Counted from the stretch's first letter, positions 48,791-61,850 are shown. The stretch: DNA of 64,000 nt from Mytilus californianus (GCF_021869535.1 NW_026262712.1:114077640-114141639); one strand, 5' to 3'. Numbers and translations: made by a program. Notes: generated by a model not told the origin, from the letters alone.

Positions 48791-48954
48791 TAAAATATAT
48801 AAAAAGACCAGTACAGGAAAAGCACTTTAATCAAGCAAAGTACCTGTCTACGGAAACATTGAATATTAAGCAATGCGTGTTGTTTCGTAAAGGCTGAACC
48901 CTAGTTAATTCAATTGTGAATACCTACTGGGTTAAAGAAAAAAAAATAATTTTA

Positions 48955-49100
48955 TGAATTAATGAGTAGTCAGAAGTGAACTATTTGGATTATTATAATA
49001 TAATTACTCTAGTATTATGATACATTTAGACATTGCTTAATGAGATATGAGTAGTCAGAAGTGGACTATTGGATTATCACAATACAATTACTATAGTTTG
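48955..49100 (+). repeat. Two-copy tandem duplication (~85 bp apart)
   Basis: 'atgagtagtcagaagtgaac' 'tatttggattattataata' is repeated as 'atgagtagtcagaagtggac' 'tattggattatcacaata'. About 0.9 kb before the GPCR exon. Confidence 0.75.
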
Positions 49101-49109
49101 CACTTAGTA

Positions 49110-49999
49110 ACTACAGCTGATTCACAAACCCTCGCCTCTTTTGGGGAGATATTTAATATTCATAGATATTTTGTTTTATTTACCTACTGGTTCCAAAATA
49201 CGATCTCCATGTTTCATTTCATAGGGACACAACTTGGGAATTTTACCAGTATAAGGACGTGGGATATCGGCCCAAATGAATTGTCAAGAAGACTCAAAGT
49301 AAAGGGAGGGGAAGTACAGAATTTTAGTAAAAGTTAAAACTCTTAAAAATTCGAGGTGTATAAATGTTGAAAATATGCCGCACAACCCTATGTTTTGACC
49401 TTTACAAACAAAAGTAGTGCAGGTGAACTTTCCATTCTAAGATATATTTTCTTACGACACTTCATAGTAAATGTTGCATAGTTTTAGCCGTAAAAGGAGT
49501 TCTTATGGGAAATTGCATTGTCTATGTTAACAGAAGTGCAACCTTTAGTGTTATAGTAGCTGTAGACCATGCCACATAATGTTTGTTTTTATACCAGAGG
49601 ATTGACATAGTCCTTTTTGTTCCATTTAACCACCAATTGTTTAAATATAATTTGGTATTATGGTCAAGTCAACTTCTGGTATACTTTATGAACGTTGAGA
49701 AAAATAATCTTATTCTAAAGGGTATCAAAACCTTCATAGGTTATACATTATAAAATATTGGCAAAATGAAAAAAAAATGCTCGTATTTTAATCCCAACTA
49801 TTGTAATAATGTCATCAATATGTTTAGTAGTAGCTGTCATTGAAATTATTAATTACTTAATGAATGGAATGGTCGATGTCGATGTATGAAAGGTCCGTTA
49901 TGACATATGTATTTTTAACTTATCCGACTTGATGTGTCTGAGTAATACACAGTGGTGCGATATTAGACACTGAGATATGGGTTTTCTTTATTTCTATAG
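49110..49999. other. Upstream of GPCR exon: no exon recognised
   Basis: The receptor's missing N-terminal residues should be in an upstream exon, but I cannot pick one out here. The open frame at 49047-49337 has no receptor-like feature. Confidence 0.4.
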
Positions 50000-52136
50000 G
50001 TACGACGAGAAATATGTATCTGACATTCTTACCGTCTGTACTGTTATTGCATATGTCTCCATGTTCTTTAACATTTATGTGTTTATAATATTGTGTCGGA
50101 AAAACTGGCTGTCATCTGCTACGATACTAATGCAAGGTTTAGCAGTAGCTGACTTTTTAACAGCGTTTTCATTATATGGACTTCAGCCATTGTTCAATCC
50201 GCAATTTGAGTGCATAAGTTTGAGCGATATTAAGGAGATTAGCAACTGTGAATCATTTTATTTAAACGATTTGCTATATCCATATTGTTTATCATCTGTC
50301 AATATCATCCTTCACATTCCACACAGTATCCTACACGATCACAACATGTCTTGGGATACAGAAAGTCATAGCCATCAGGTTTCCAATCTGGACAAGAAAT
50401 CAACTGACCAACAAAAAAGCTTTGATTTGTTGTGTTGGATGCTTCCTTTTCTCCATTACCATCAGCTTTCCACGACATTTTTCCATTGCGTTCAAACGAA
50501 GTGAAAATGTGTGCGATTATTCTCCGAATGTGGATGCCCTAGTAGAATACTCATCTGTTTATTACCTGATGATTCAGACCGTTCTAGCAACATGTTGTTG
50601 TATTGTCATGCTGATGTCTACGGTGTTCATTCTATACAAATTACTAACCAACAAGTTTCGGGGTCGGATGACAGAACAAAGAAGGCAGGAAAAAAGATCA
50701 GTTATAATGGTTTTCATAGTTCTGATGGTATTTCTCATGACAGAAGTTCCAAAAGTATGCTTATACTTATGGTGGTGTCTCAAATACATGTCTGGTGATC
50801 TATTTTATGTAAATTATGTATCTGAATATGCTAAAGGGTATAACAAACGAATAACTTCTAGACTTATACTAAACTATGAACAGAGGATGGCTGAGTTGCT
50901 GGAAACATATACAGATATGTTTAATGATGATGATAACAGATTGATCATATTGTTCTGTTTCATGAAAGGCATAACACTATTGACAATTGTAGGATGTCTG
51001 TCCAACTTCATCATCTATATTATCATGTCAACCAAGATGAGGAATGAAATCAGTTTGATTTTCACGAAAAGGACTTATAATGGAACAAATGACAAAGACA
51101 CGACACAGACACGAATACCCCGAAACCGCCGTTTAAATGAGATAGAAATGAATTTGATAAAAGGAACTGGAAACCGCCGTACAAATGAGATAGACAAGGA
51201 TTTGATACAAGAAACTGGAAACCGCCGTACAAAAGAGATAGACAAGGATTTAATACAAGAAACTGGAAACCGCCGTACAAAAGAGATAGGCATGGATTTG
51301 ATACAAGAAACTGGAAACCGCCGTACAAATGAGATAGACATGGATTTAATACAAGAAACTGGAAACCGCCGTACAAATGAGATAGACAAGGATTTAATAC
51401 AAGAAACTGGAAGCCGCCGTACAAATGAGATAGAAATGGATTTGATACAAGAAACTGGAAACCGCCGTACAAATGAGATAGATAAGGATTTGATACAAGA
51501 AACTGGAAACCGCCGTACAAATGAGATAGATAAGGATTTGATACAAGAAACTGAAAACCGCCGTACAAATGAGATAGACAAGGATTTGATACAAGAAACT
51601 GGAAACCGCCGTACAAATGAGATAGACAAGGATTTGATACAAGAAACTGGAAACCGCCGTACAAATGAGATAGAAATGGATTTGATTCAAGAAACTGGAA
51701 ACCGCCGTAAAGATGAGATAGACAAGGATTTGATACAAGAAACTGGAAACCGCCGCACAAATAAGATAGAAATGGATTTGATACAAGAAACTGGAAACCG
51801 CCGTACAAACAAGATAGAAACCAATTTGATACAAGAAACCGGTAACCGCCGTACAAATGAGACAGCAATGAACTGGTTTCAAGAAACTGGAAACTGCCAT
51901 ACAAACGAGATAGAAATTAACTTGATTCAAGAAACCGGAAAACGCCGTTCAAATGAGATAGGAATTAATTTGATTCAAGAAATTGAAACAACCGCACAAA
52001 TTACATAGACATGAATTTGATTCAAGAAATTGGTAGCAGTACAAATGAAATAAACCTGGAACAAGTAAATGGAACATGGAACCGTCATACATTAGAAAGA
52101 GAAATGCAATCCACAGGAAGTGAAAACTATCTGTAA
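50000..52136 (+). CDS. Class A neuropeptide-like GPCR with 16-residue tandem-repeat tail; two frame breaks
   Basis: An acceptor-like tttatttctatag ends at 49999, so the exon probably starts at 50000; a Met at 49977 is an alternative. Seven membrane segments can be read: TM1 (FFNIYVFIIL), TM2 with LAVADF (Asp 2.50), TM3 with TFHTVSY and IQK in place of DRY, TM4, a Cys in ECL2, TM5, TM6 with FLMTEVP, TM7 with LSNFIIYIIMS in place of NPxxY. This pattern resembles protostome FMRFamide/sex-peptide-type receptors; ligand unknown. From about 51124 the cytoplasmic tail is 18-20 units of NRRTNEIDKDLIQETG (48 bp). An extra T in the run 50288-50290 shifts frame exactly after the TM3 Cys, and a missing G near 51985 shifts frame near the end; allowing for both, the frame runs to TAA at 52134-52136, otherwise a stop falls at 52006-52008. 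It may be a pseudogene or carry assembly errors. Confidence 0.8.
51124..51990 (+). repeat. 48-bp coding minisatellite in GPCR tail
   Basis: Eighteen clear units, consensus NRRTNEIDKDLIQETG; variation is mostly D/E, K/M/I and N/K at fixed positions, while RR, I, L/F, IQE are nearly constant. The opposite strand is also open for about 280 codons, an artefact of the repeat. Confidence 0.95.
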
Positions 52137-52556
52137 TACCAAGGACACTTAAATGACTCAAACACAAAGAAGAAACTGAGAGTTTTAAAAGAGATGCAAG
52201 TGCTCTCCATGAATATTTTTTTTTGTGATTACTCTTTTTTGGAACTGTCGCTGACGTATGACACCTAATTCAATTCAATAATTCAATATTTTATTTGAAA
52301 GAGCACAATAGAGGCGTGATCCAAATACAGACAATAATATATTCAACAATAACATGAATAACATCTACTATAAATGAAATAAAGATCAATGTAACAACAA
52401 GTCATAAGTCAATTCTAGATATGGTCTATGGATACCATAACATTCAGAATTCTTTATGATACCATACACATATACAGCATGATTATTCTAAGTTTTCATA
52501 ATTTTACTTAAAAACACAATCACCTATATAAGATATATGTGTATATGCACAAGCGG

Positions 52557-52830
52557 CTATAAAGGATTATTATCCGATGAAATAGTATGGTGGTCTCTCA
52601 AATCAAGAGCTTCTTCAATATACATACAAATTGATTTTAGTTCTTTTTCAGAATTGGGATTTAAAATTTTGATAAAATTTTCATTCAAACTATTTGAATT
52701 TATTTCTTTGATTTTATATTTAGATCTAATTTTGTTATATTGAGGACATTCAATCAAGAAATGTATCTCATTTTCAATTTGTCCTGTGCAAAATTTAATT
52801 AGATCATTAAAATGGTAAAATGAACTTCAA
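52557..52830 (-). pseudogene. Non-LTR retrotransposon (LINE) ORF2 C-terminal fragment
   Basis: Minus-strand frame reads FCTGQIENEIHFLIECPQYN then KIRSKYKIKEI...; the C...ENE.HFL..CP.Y pattern is the Cys-containing C terminus of LINE ORF2 proteins after the reverse transcriptase. Only about 90 residues remain, with stop about 52557, so it is a 5'-truncated dead copy. Its 3' UTR probably runs left to about 52270, close to the end of the GPCR. Confidence 0.72.
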
Positions 52831-52977
52831 TCAATCTTTACAGTGTTGCAGATTAACCTTGTACCTTGAGATCATTGCAATAGATCAGGGCATATTCTTT
52901 TGTCAATATTACGTAGACTGGTACGGTGCCATTACATGGAGCTGCAATAATACAATGTTTCTTGTATAACTTTTTTT

Positions 52978-53045
52978 ATTAGTGCGTCACTGGTGAGTCT
53001 TTTGTCGCGCGTCTATACAAATTATAAGCCTGGTATCTATGACAA
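52978..53045 (+). repeat. Deleted copy of the SINE hammerhead-like domain
   Basis: 'gtgcgtcactggtgagtctt' 'ttgtcgcgcgtctatac' 'aaattataagcctggtatct': the core CTGATGA is altered to CTGGTGA and the segment with GAAAC is deleted. Confidence 0.6.
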
Positions 53046-53049
53046 AATA

Positions 53050-55465
53050 AAAAATAATAATATTTAACTCTAATGGTAAAATTAGACTGTTTTTAAATTA
53101 GAAAATTAATATCTTGAGACAGCTTAGTCATACTGCTACCATGAAATAACAATAAACTATACATAGATACATAGATACAAAGATTTGGTTTAAAAGTTAG
53201 GCTGGGGAAAACTTATTTCTAACGGGATAGCACATCCTAATTTTTACGGTGCTGTTTACCGATCGTGAGAATTAAGATACGATCTGGGTTAACTTATCAA
53301 TCCTTTAAATAAACTTATTCTAAATGGTTAACAATTCAACACTGTAATTAGATCTTTGAATATTGTTTTCATTGGTATAAATTTTGTTATATGTAAATTA
53401 AAACCATGCTAAATATTATTGTTATGCACATTCACGGTTCTAAAATCTGTCGATATCTATAGTTTGGCATTACACCAGGTCATGCTTTCTCCGACTGTTA
53501 ATGAAGTCTTTTATCTAAATCCATTGTCTGTTGGATGTGAACTGATTGATATTTTAGTATTAGATAAATGATTTATTACGGTTGTTATTGGATTTGCAAA
53601 ATATATAAATTATCACATTAAGAAACTCTGTCTTAATTTTGAGTTTGTTTATATTTTTGTACATGGACTTTAAATATTATTCAAGAATACACTATTACTT
53701 GAAGTCATTTATTTATTTATTTTAAATTCCATATAGTTATGTATAATATAATAGTCTGTTTTATTATTTGTATAATGTATCTAATCATGTCATTACCATT
53801 AAATGCAAATGTGTCTGTGCAAATAAATTTTGTCTATTGTCTTTGATGTTATTTTCAAAATTATAAATTATGACAAAATATATATTTGCACCGATCTGCT
53901 TTTAAAGCAGCAGGTTGTGCAAGATTCTTTAACAAGCTAATACACGGACAACACTATAAAGTGATTAGAAAGAAAACTTAATGATAGACTTTGATATATA
54001 AACATTATTTTCTAAAAGTAAAATCAATCGCACGCATCTATTTATTGAACTATAAAATAAATATTTTGACATAGCCAGAAATTAGTAGTACTTTTGCTAA
54101 TTAATATTCATAATATGTAAATGAGAATTGTACCACGTGATAACAGTTTGAACTGGACTGGCTTTAGCCTGGGATCCTGGCTACTAATTTGCTCCGCTAC
54201 TTGCTTATCGACGCAGTATGATTGGGCCAGGATGCCAGGCTAGACTGGCTTGATATCATTAAAATCTTTAAAACACGGATATTATAAGTTGCCCGTCACA
54301 GAGTCCTTGTTTATAATCACTCTGATATTTCCGTAAAGTTGTCAGGCGGTCAAAATCAAAACAATGAACGCGAATTTAGTAAATTTTTCGTGTTTTCGTG
54401 AGTTTATTCTTCTTGAAATAGGGGCATTTTAACTTTACGTGGGAACCTAGAGTTCAACGACTACACATACAAAGTTTGGACTTGCTTATTCTTTGGACAT
54501 TCAAGTTTCAAGTTTCATCCCCGCAACCTGTTTTTTATAATGACCTTGTTAGCCAATTTTCAACACGAAGTTTGCAAATTTGACGTTTCAGCCATTTTAG
54601 CCTGTATTTTATACTGCAATGTTAAAAGCCTCTCGCTTTGATTTTTAAAATAGCTCAGGAACCTTGACTTTTGCGACGACAGTCATTATGTTTCGTTTAA
54701 ATGGTGTAGGTATATTGTTGTGTATAATTATTTTCTGTCCCCGCAACCTGTCTATCACTTAAATTAAAGTTAAAACAGACATTTTTTTTTAAAATTCCCT
54801 ATCATTTCAATATAAGTTCCGTGACCCGTATCCGATTTCTTTAGTATAATATTCGAATAAGCAAAGTGGCGTTGATTTCTGGATATGAGTCTGTTTTTGT
54901 TTTTTTTGTTTTTTTTTAAATTCCTTAATTCTTTTAATTGATGTCCAAGTTTTTATTAATTGAGGCATACAATAAGTAGAAATCTCCTTTACAACGAGAT
55001 TGATTGATTGAAGTTTAGGTCCAGTGTCAATTATTTCTTGCATATTCAGGACGAGAACAAATTAAAAATAAACACACAAAATGTAGGTTCTGCAATGTAA
55101 GCCGACCGGGAGTAAAGGGCGGGAAATTTGGACTGCCAATTGAAATGAGGGTTATTCGATAGGGGCAGGTATTTTGCCCTTCAAAAAGTCACATACGTAC
55201 CTCTCAGAGAAATTTTGCAAAGACACTTTATCGTGCAGAAAGCATGTTATCCTCCCTATATGAGGCCTCGGATTTAACGTCTATTTTTCGGCCAAACTGG
55301 AATACGTATAAATTTATACATTCTGCACAGTCAAACAACCACCCCACTTTAGCAAGGGTTTTACTTCCGAAACGGAAGAAGTCCAGGGGCGACCCCATTT
55401 CAATGACTTAGTCAACCCTTTGGTTAACTTCAAAATGAGTGATTTTTTGTTAGTTAATATTGTAA
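53050..55465. other. Intergenic, nothing recognised
   Basis: AT-rich DNA. The phrase ccccgcaacctg occurs twice (54521, 54739) within otherwise different sequence. 54166-54245 has an inverted 'gcctgggatcctggc'/'gccaggatgccaggc' pair. No gene seen. Confidence 0.45.
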
Positions 55466-55469
55466 TTAT

Positions 55470-57335
55470 TATGTCACCCGATCGACAATGTCGGGCGACA
55501 TATTGCTTTTCCTCTGTTTCTTTTTCCCTATTATTATTATTATCATTATTATTTTTCTTCCACCTAATTTTGTCCGCCCGCTTTCATATGGCAAAATTTG
55601 GGGTAATTTGCTAATTTGCATAGCGGCCATTTTGCCTTATCATGACGGCAGCCATTACAATAGGATTATATAAGCCCTTTTAATAAAATGCCAATATGCA
55701 AATACCTATGCCGAATGAACAATTTGTTCGCATATAGGTGAATTGTTCATGTTTTAGGCTTCTGTCCGTGTACAAATGGCAATTGTCTACTCTGAAATCT
55801 TTCGGCCTTTTCCGTTTAAAAATCGGAAGCGTAACCATTGTGTAATTGCTATATAAGATCAAATAAAATGACGTAAAATCGTAAAATAGCAAGATTCAAA
55901 ACAGAAATACACATGCAAGAAGATATTGTTCATGATTTGTTCGCATAAGCCAGAGACATATATGTGTATATATGTCTCTGCATATAGGGAAACACCTTGT
56001 AGGTTGAATTTTAAAGTAAATAACTTTTAACTTACCTGCTTTCTTAAGTTTTCGGCCAAATTCTTTTAAAAACATGATGATTTCAACCTTCCCATTTCGT
56101 AAAAAGTCAAATTTTAAGCATTTTTTCTTAGAATTACACAGCATTTTTGTAAATATCCGCCAAAGGAAGTTTTTAAAGATACATTAGTTTTAGATACATG
56201 ACGGAAAAGGACTGGATTATCCGCAAATCTATAATAAATTATATTTTCAATCTTAAGCTAAGGGAAGTAATTTGATCAAAAGGGACAAAGTCACGTGGTG
56301 CAAATGATTTAAATAAAGTACCTTTGATTTTGCCATATGCTCAGAGCCAAAGGAACCAATCTGAACGATGGTTCACTATAACAAGGAACCCTGACTTTCG
56401 AGTTGCAATGCAACTTTGGAACTAAAAAATGGCTGCCGTTACCATGGAAACTGAAAAATGGTGAAAAAATATAATTTTGGTGTTCGGTGAATTATTTGAG
56501 AATGCTTAAACTTAAAATCATTAGATTTTAATACAATGTAGGTGCCAACTATATACTGGTTTTGGATGATTTTGGCAATCATTGGAACCATTATGTTGCC
56601 ATGGAAACTACACCAAAAATTTCAAAAATATCAAAATGCTCCAAATTTAATGAAACTTCACAGTAACGATGAACAACATTGGTAGATGTGGAATTTGGCG
56701 TTGGAATTTCGAAAATGTCTGCCGTTACCATGGAAACAATGCAAAACAGGTCAAAATCCTCCAAAAACCTAAAAGTAGCATTTACTTTCTTAAAATGGTA
56801 GGTCAAATCGATTGAAAATGTTGATGGTATGTTCCCTCCCGTGTTCCAATGTGGCATCTGTCATTAAATTTTGGTAATGGTCTCTGTTACCATAGGAACC
56901 ATAAAAAATATCAAAAATTTCAAAAATTTCAAAATGCTCCAAAATTCATGGAACTTCATATAATTGTTGAATGGCAAGTCTGGATGAGACTTTTGACTTT
57001 GGAATTTCCAAAATGGCCACCGTTGCCATGGAAACTGCAAAAATGTCAAACATTTTCAAAATGCTTCAAACTTAATGAAACTTGATATTATTGTTAACTG
57101 GCAAGTTTAGATGAGACTTTTGACTTTGAAATTTTCAAAATGGCTGCCGTTGCCATGGAAACGGCAAAAATGTGATTTTTCTTAATGCTCTGAATGTACT
57201 GAAAATTTATAGAACGATGTATAGCTATGCATATATGTGCATTCACTGTTAAAATTTTTTGAAATGGCTGCCACTTAGTGGCAATGGGGGAAGGGTGACA
57301 TCCGCTATTGCTTGCAATGGCAAATCTAGTTGTAA
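55470..57335 (+). mobile_element. Large non-autonomous element with internal ~130-150 bp units
   Basis: Starts 'tatgtcacccgatcgacaat' 'gtcgggcgacatattgc' and ends 'gaagggtgacatccgctatt' 'gcttgcaatggcaaatct', a pair of related termini. From about 56400 it holds at least five diverged units with 'aaaatggctgccgttaccat' 'ggaaac' and 'tcaaaatgctccaaa.ttaa'. Short open frames in the units are not genes. Layout like the pearl-type elements; boundaries approximate. Confidence 0.58.
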
Positions 57336-57339
57336 TTGT

Positions 57340-59780
57340 TTTTAGTATTTGATGTTGTAGTTTTTTTTTTTAATATCGCCTAAACAAACTTCATTATATA
57401 ACAGTACAGTCACAAAATCATGAAGCCAAACACATTTATAATTGCACCTAGTAAAACAGAGTAGTATAGACGGTTATTTCTTTAGTATTGGTTGATATTG
57501 TCTCGAGTAGAATATATCATCGTACAATTGATACTCTATAAGGAAACGATCCTTTAACTCTAACACGTCAAAGAACATTATGTTGACTTAATTAACGACG
57601 ATGTCACCAATTTGAAGCGAACACACCTGCAATAATTGAACGTTGCTCTAGTTTATTGCAGTTCCTCGTCCTTAGGATTCTAATAACAAAATTATTTACT
57701 TCTAAGATCAAACAATCATCGAATAAAAAATATTAAAACCAAAACAGCAACAATTTTTACAGCTGCTGTTTCATGCTTTGATGTCTCTAATCCGGTGGAT
57801 TTGACAAATTTACACAAATCTATTTTATAATACTACACACGTTATTCCTACGGTTCCAAGCAACCGATCAGTTGTATAACTACTTGTGCTTTGTGAATTT
57901 GTTGATTTAGGAAACGTTAGTCTTGAAACACTTTTGCTGAACTCATGTTTTGCCGACTGTTGAATTCCGTGTTTTATTGTATCGTTGGGCTACTGTCCCA
58001 CTGACATCATAGTATTCCTTACACATCCGTTGATACACAAATATCAACAACTATAGCATAAATAATTTCGTTGTAAATAGAAAGGGATGTTGATCAAACG
58101 TTAAATACAAATCAAATAAAACATCGTTATTCTGTAGTTATCTATTGTGTTTTGTAGTCTGCTGGGTGTCTTTTGGTCGTTTTGTTCGTTTTGTTCGTTT
58201 TGTTCGTTTTTTTTTATTTCGCCTGGTCGTTGTCCGTTTGTCTTCGACTTATGAATTTGATTATGAAACAAACAGAAAAACACCAAGATAATTGAAATTG
58301 AAAGAAACCACAAAATAACGAATTTTGGAAAAAGGGGGAGTGGAAGGGGGACCAAAAAATTGTCCTATCCCCACGTAACCTGTGGCTCTTTTGGTAAATA
58401 TTTTTATCGTATATTAAAGTGTTGTGTTGCAAGTAGTTAGAGGTTATGAAATTTCTGTAAAAAACACGTACAACATATTTTTTTTATATATCAAAGGATA
58501 GTCAGGACAATTATCTGAAAAGTTTAGGATTGAAAATCAATTGAATCAAGAACTTTCTATAAAAGTTCAATCCGTGATTAATAAAGCCCAAAAATGCCAT
58601 ATGTGGTTGACATATACATACACAAAATATGCCATTTGGTATTTTCAACGAAAATGCCAGAAATGGAATATTGCTGATTATATCAGAAAAATATAAAACC
58701 ATATACACATTGAACCTACTATAAATTCAGATTTTTTAACGATGTTAGAAGAAACAGAAAACTAAATCTGGTTGGTTTCTATTTCAAGGGTTTAAGGATT
58801 GGAGATAACAATACAAGTTTCCTTTCTGTTTTTGGGGAATATCGGTAAATGAAAAAAAAACACACTTTATTATTTTCTTGCGTCCGCGACGTGCTTATTG
58901 GTTTACCTTCATCACGTGACCTTCATAAGGAACGCTCAAACCAGAACATTTGAAAGTCAAGAAAATATAAGAAATAACCACGGGGCGAGCTGTATGACCA
59001 AAGGAGACACTAAAACATAGCCAAATTCAACTAGGTCATCCCTAGCTGCCTAAGGAGTTGGAACCTTAGATTCCCTATAACTTCATAATACATCAGCAGA
59101 GAATTTAAAAAAAGTTAAGTTTAAAATCATGTCAGTAGGGAAGCACTGACTACTGAGTTGATGATACCCTCGGGGACCAACAATCTGTGTATGGCACATT
59201 TCGATCATACTTAGAGTCACACTAGTCACCGGTTGGTAAGGTTGATTTGAATAGCGTCAATATTAACCAGTATTATACTATGAGTATTTAAATCCGCAGA
59301 CGAAACCAACCAGCAATAATTACATTACATGTGTGTTTTATAAGAATCATTAAGTTTGATTGTAAAGGCAATCTAAAATTAGATTGTATTTCCTTATAAC
59401 ATTCCTATAAAATTAAAAGTGTTTTCCAAGTTTTGTATACCTTAATGAACAAAAAACAGATTAACCCTTTCGGAGTACCTGACCAATCCCCCCCAAAAAA
59501 AACCCGAGTTCACAATGCCATATAGACTATATATATATGACTTTAAGAGTTCTTGATGGTTAAATTTTCTGTATAGTGGTTTGTAGACTGTTGTTTGCTC
59601 TTGGTTGTTTTTCGTTTTCTTCATAGATGTTGTCGGTTTCTCTTCTTACTTATGAGTTTTGAATGTCTCTTTTGTATCTTTCGCCTATTTTTCTTGTAGT
59701 CAGCTTAAAAACACTGGTGAAATGATAAAAGGGAGCAATACAAAGTGAACATCAAAACCATAACAATATTTGATTACAAC
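57340..59780. other. Intergenic, scattered repeat fragments
   Basis: Holds a ttttgttcg microsatellite (58175-58212), two family E fragments (58135-58260, 59540-59705) and a piece with 'aacgctcaaaccagaacatt' 'tgaaagtcaag' like 17692. No gene seen. Confidence 0.45.
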
Positions 59781-59786
59781 AACCAT

Positions 59787-60200
59787 TTCAAGTCAGTCCA
59801 ATTCAGAACGTTCAGGTAAAGCATCGATTCAATGGAGTGAGGAGATTCAAGTCAGTCCAATTCAGAACGTTCGGGTAAAGCATAGATTCAATGGAGTGAG
59901 GAGATTCAAGTCAGTCCGATTCAGAACGTTCAGGTAAAGCATCGATTCAATGGAGTAAGGAGTTTCAAGTCAGTCCAAATCAGAACGTTCAGGTAAAGCA
60001 TCGATTCAATGGAGTGAGGAGATTCAAGTCAGTCCGATTCAGAACGTTCATGTAAAAACATCGATTCAATGGAGTGAGGAGATTCAAGTCAGTCCGATTC
60101 AGAATGTTCATGTAAAGCATCGATTCAATGGAGTGAGGAGATTCAAGTCAGTCAGATTCAGAACGTTCAGGTAAAGCATTGATTCTATGGAGTGATAAGA
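59787..60200 (+). repeat. Minisatellite, ~59-bp unit, seven copies
   Basis: Unit 'attcaagtcagtccgattca' 'gaacgttcaggtaaagcatc' 'gattcaatggagtgaggag'. Confidence 0.94.
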
Positions 60201-60534
60201 GTATTGATAATTTAACACATTGACTTTTGAATAAGGCTGATGTGATCGAGAATGATTTGAAGAATATCAGATTAATCATTTAAATTCATCGGGTATTTCA
60301 GACGACGAAATAAGAATTCACTGAACTGATTTGAGCACAGCACCGAAAATATTGCCGGAGTGAGAACAAATAGTCATACTGACAGATTTTACCCATATTT
60401 CGACCACGAAACCTTTACAAATCGAGGGACAGCACAACATCACTTATATAGACGGAGAAGAAAATGTACAATTTTCTCTATCTGTTGACAATTTTAGGCA
60501 ACAGTAGTTTACCAACGTTCAAATATCATACATT

Positions 60535-60840
60535 CAATAAGTACAAGGTAACAAACAGAAACTGATGGAATCGCATGAACTCTAAAAGGAACGAGACCGG
60601 GTCCATCGACAATAAGTACAAGGTAACAAACATTAACTGATGAAATCACATGAACTCTAAAAGAAACGAGACCGGGTCCATCGACAATAAGTACAAGGTA
60701 ACAAACATAAACTGATGGAATCACATGAACTCTAAAAGGAGCGAGACCGGGTCCATCGACAATAAGTACAAGGTAACAAACATAAACTGATGGAATCGCA
60801 TGAACTCTAAAAGGAGCAAGATCGGGTCCATCGACAGAGT
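60535..60840 (+). repeat. Minisatellite, ~79-bp unit, four copies
   Basis: Unit 'aataagtacaaggtaacaaa' 'cataaactgatggaatcgca' 'tgaactctaaaaggagcgag' 'accgggtccatcgac'. Confidence 0.93.
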
Positions 60841-61229
60841 AAGCATCTATTGCTATGCTGTGTGTGGCTGTGTTTAAATGTTGTGGACCATATTTATTTA
60901 TTTGTCATAAAACAAACGTGCAGGCATGTCTTCATAATTCTTCGCATGTTTTTTTTTCAACCAAAAAAATGTTAATTTAATTCCTAAGTCATAGTTCATA
61001 TTTGGATACAAATTGATGTCGAACGAACAGACTTTTGATCTTTGTGTCGATACATAATATTTAAAGTCTTCTAGACAAGATTTGTGAAGTTCGTGGAGTT
61101 TTTTGTGACAACGCTGTTCCCTTTGGCTGCATCTTTTCATTGATTGATTTCTTTTCATTGATTGATTATTTTGTTATTTATTAGTATATTTCTAATGTTT
61201 GGGGTTTGCTTCGTTCTTCTCAGTCTCTC

Positions 61230-61239
61230 TCTTTACTTA

Positions 61240-61297
<58 letters not shown>
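61230..61297 (+). repeat. (TC)n microsatellite
   Basis: About 30 uninterrupted TC dinucleotides, preceded by an imperfect TC-rich stretch. Confidence 0.95.
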
Positions 61298-61299
<2 letters not shown>

Positions 61300-61462
61300 G
61301 TTACTATTATAATTGAAATTTCGTTACACTATGATTATTTTTTATTTTGACGGTAATAAAGGTACATTTTGTGTTCCCTATTAAAGACGTTTTATTTCTG
61401 TATATCAGATGTTTCATGCTTTATCATAAAAAGCTAACTATCACTTTGGACTTTCCACAATA

Positions 61463-61850
61463 TAAAATAAAGAGTTGTGGAATGATTTTCAATGAGAGAA
61501 TTATCTCACAGACTCCAAAATAACGTGGATTTAAGCAATTACTAGTCACTGTGCGGCCTTCGTCATTGAGCAAACCCCATACCATATAATAATCTATAAA
61601 AGGCCCCGACATGACAAAATTTAAAACATTTCAAATTAAAAAAACCAACGGCCCGATTTATGACAAAGAATAAAAGGAAAATAGATATAACCGACAGCAA
61701 CCATTGCATTACGGCCTAACGACTCGGACAAGCACATACAGAATTTGGCAGGGTTAACCATGGTTGTGATCTCTCAATTCTCCCCTAATCTGGGACAATG
61801 GTGTAACAGTACAGCATAAAAACAAACTGTAAAAATCAGTCAGAAATGAT
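61463..61850 (+). repeat. Dispersed repeat family A, near full length
   Basis: 'gagttgtggaatgattttca' 'atgagagaattatctcacag', 'gcggccttcgtcattgagca', 'aaccaacggcccgatttatg', 'gacaatggtgtaacagtaca'. Serves as the plus-orientation reference for the family in this window. Confidence 0.8.

Noticed and set aside
49047..49337. Upstream exon of the GPCR
   Set aside because: No donor with matching phase and no signal-peptide or N-terminal receptor feature could be shown.
50422..50500. Met at 50422 as start of a separate 528-residue protein
   Set aside because: It lies inside TM4 of the receptor; the same frame upstream already encodes TM3, and TM1-TM2 are in the neighbouring frame.
51062..51904. 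280-codon open frame on the minus strand
   Set aside because: It is the complement of the 48-bp GPCR tail repeat; a period divisible by three keeps several frames open. Its repeated YGGFQFLVSN wording is not evidence for a gene.
52557..52757. Small host gene on the minus strand
   Set aside because: The HFLIECPQY pattern is the end of LINE ORF2, and nothing of a complete gene surrounds it.
56591..57085. Overlapping open frames with WPPLPWKL-type repeats on both strands
   Set aside because: They follow the internal tandem units of the 55470-57335 element.
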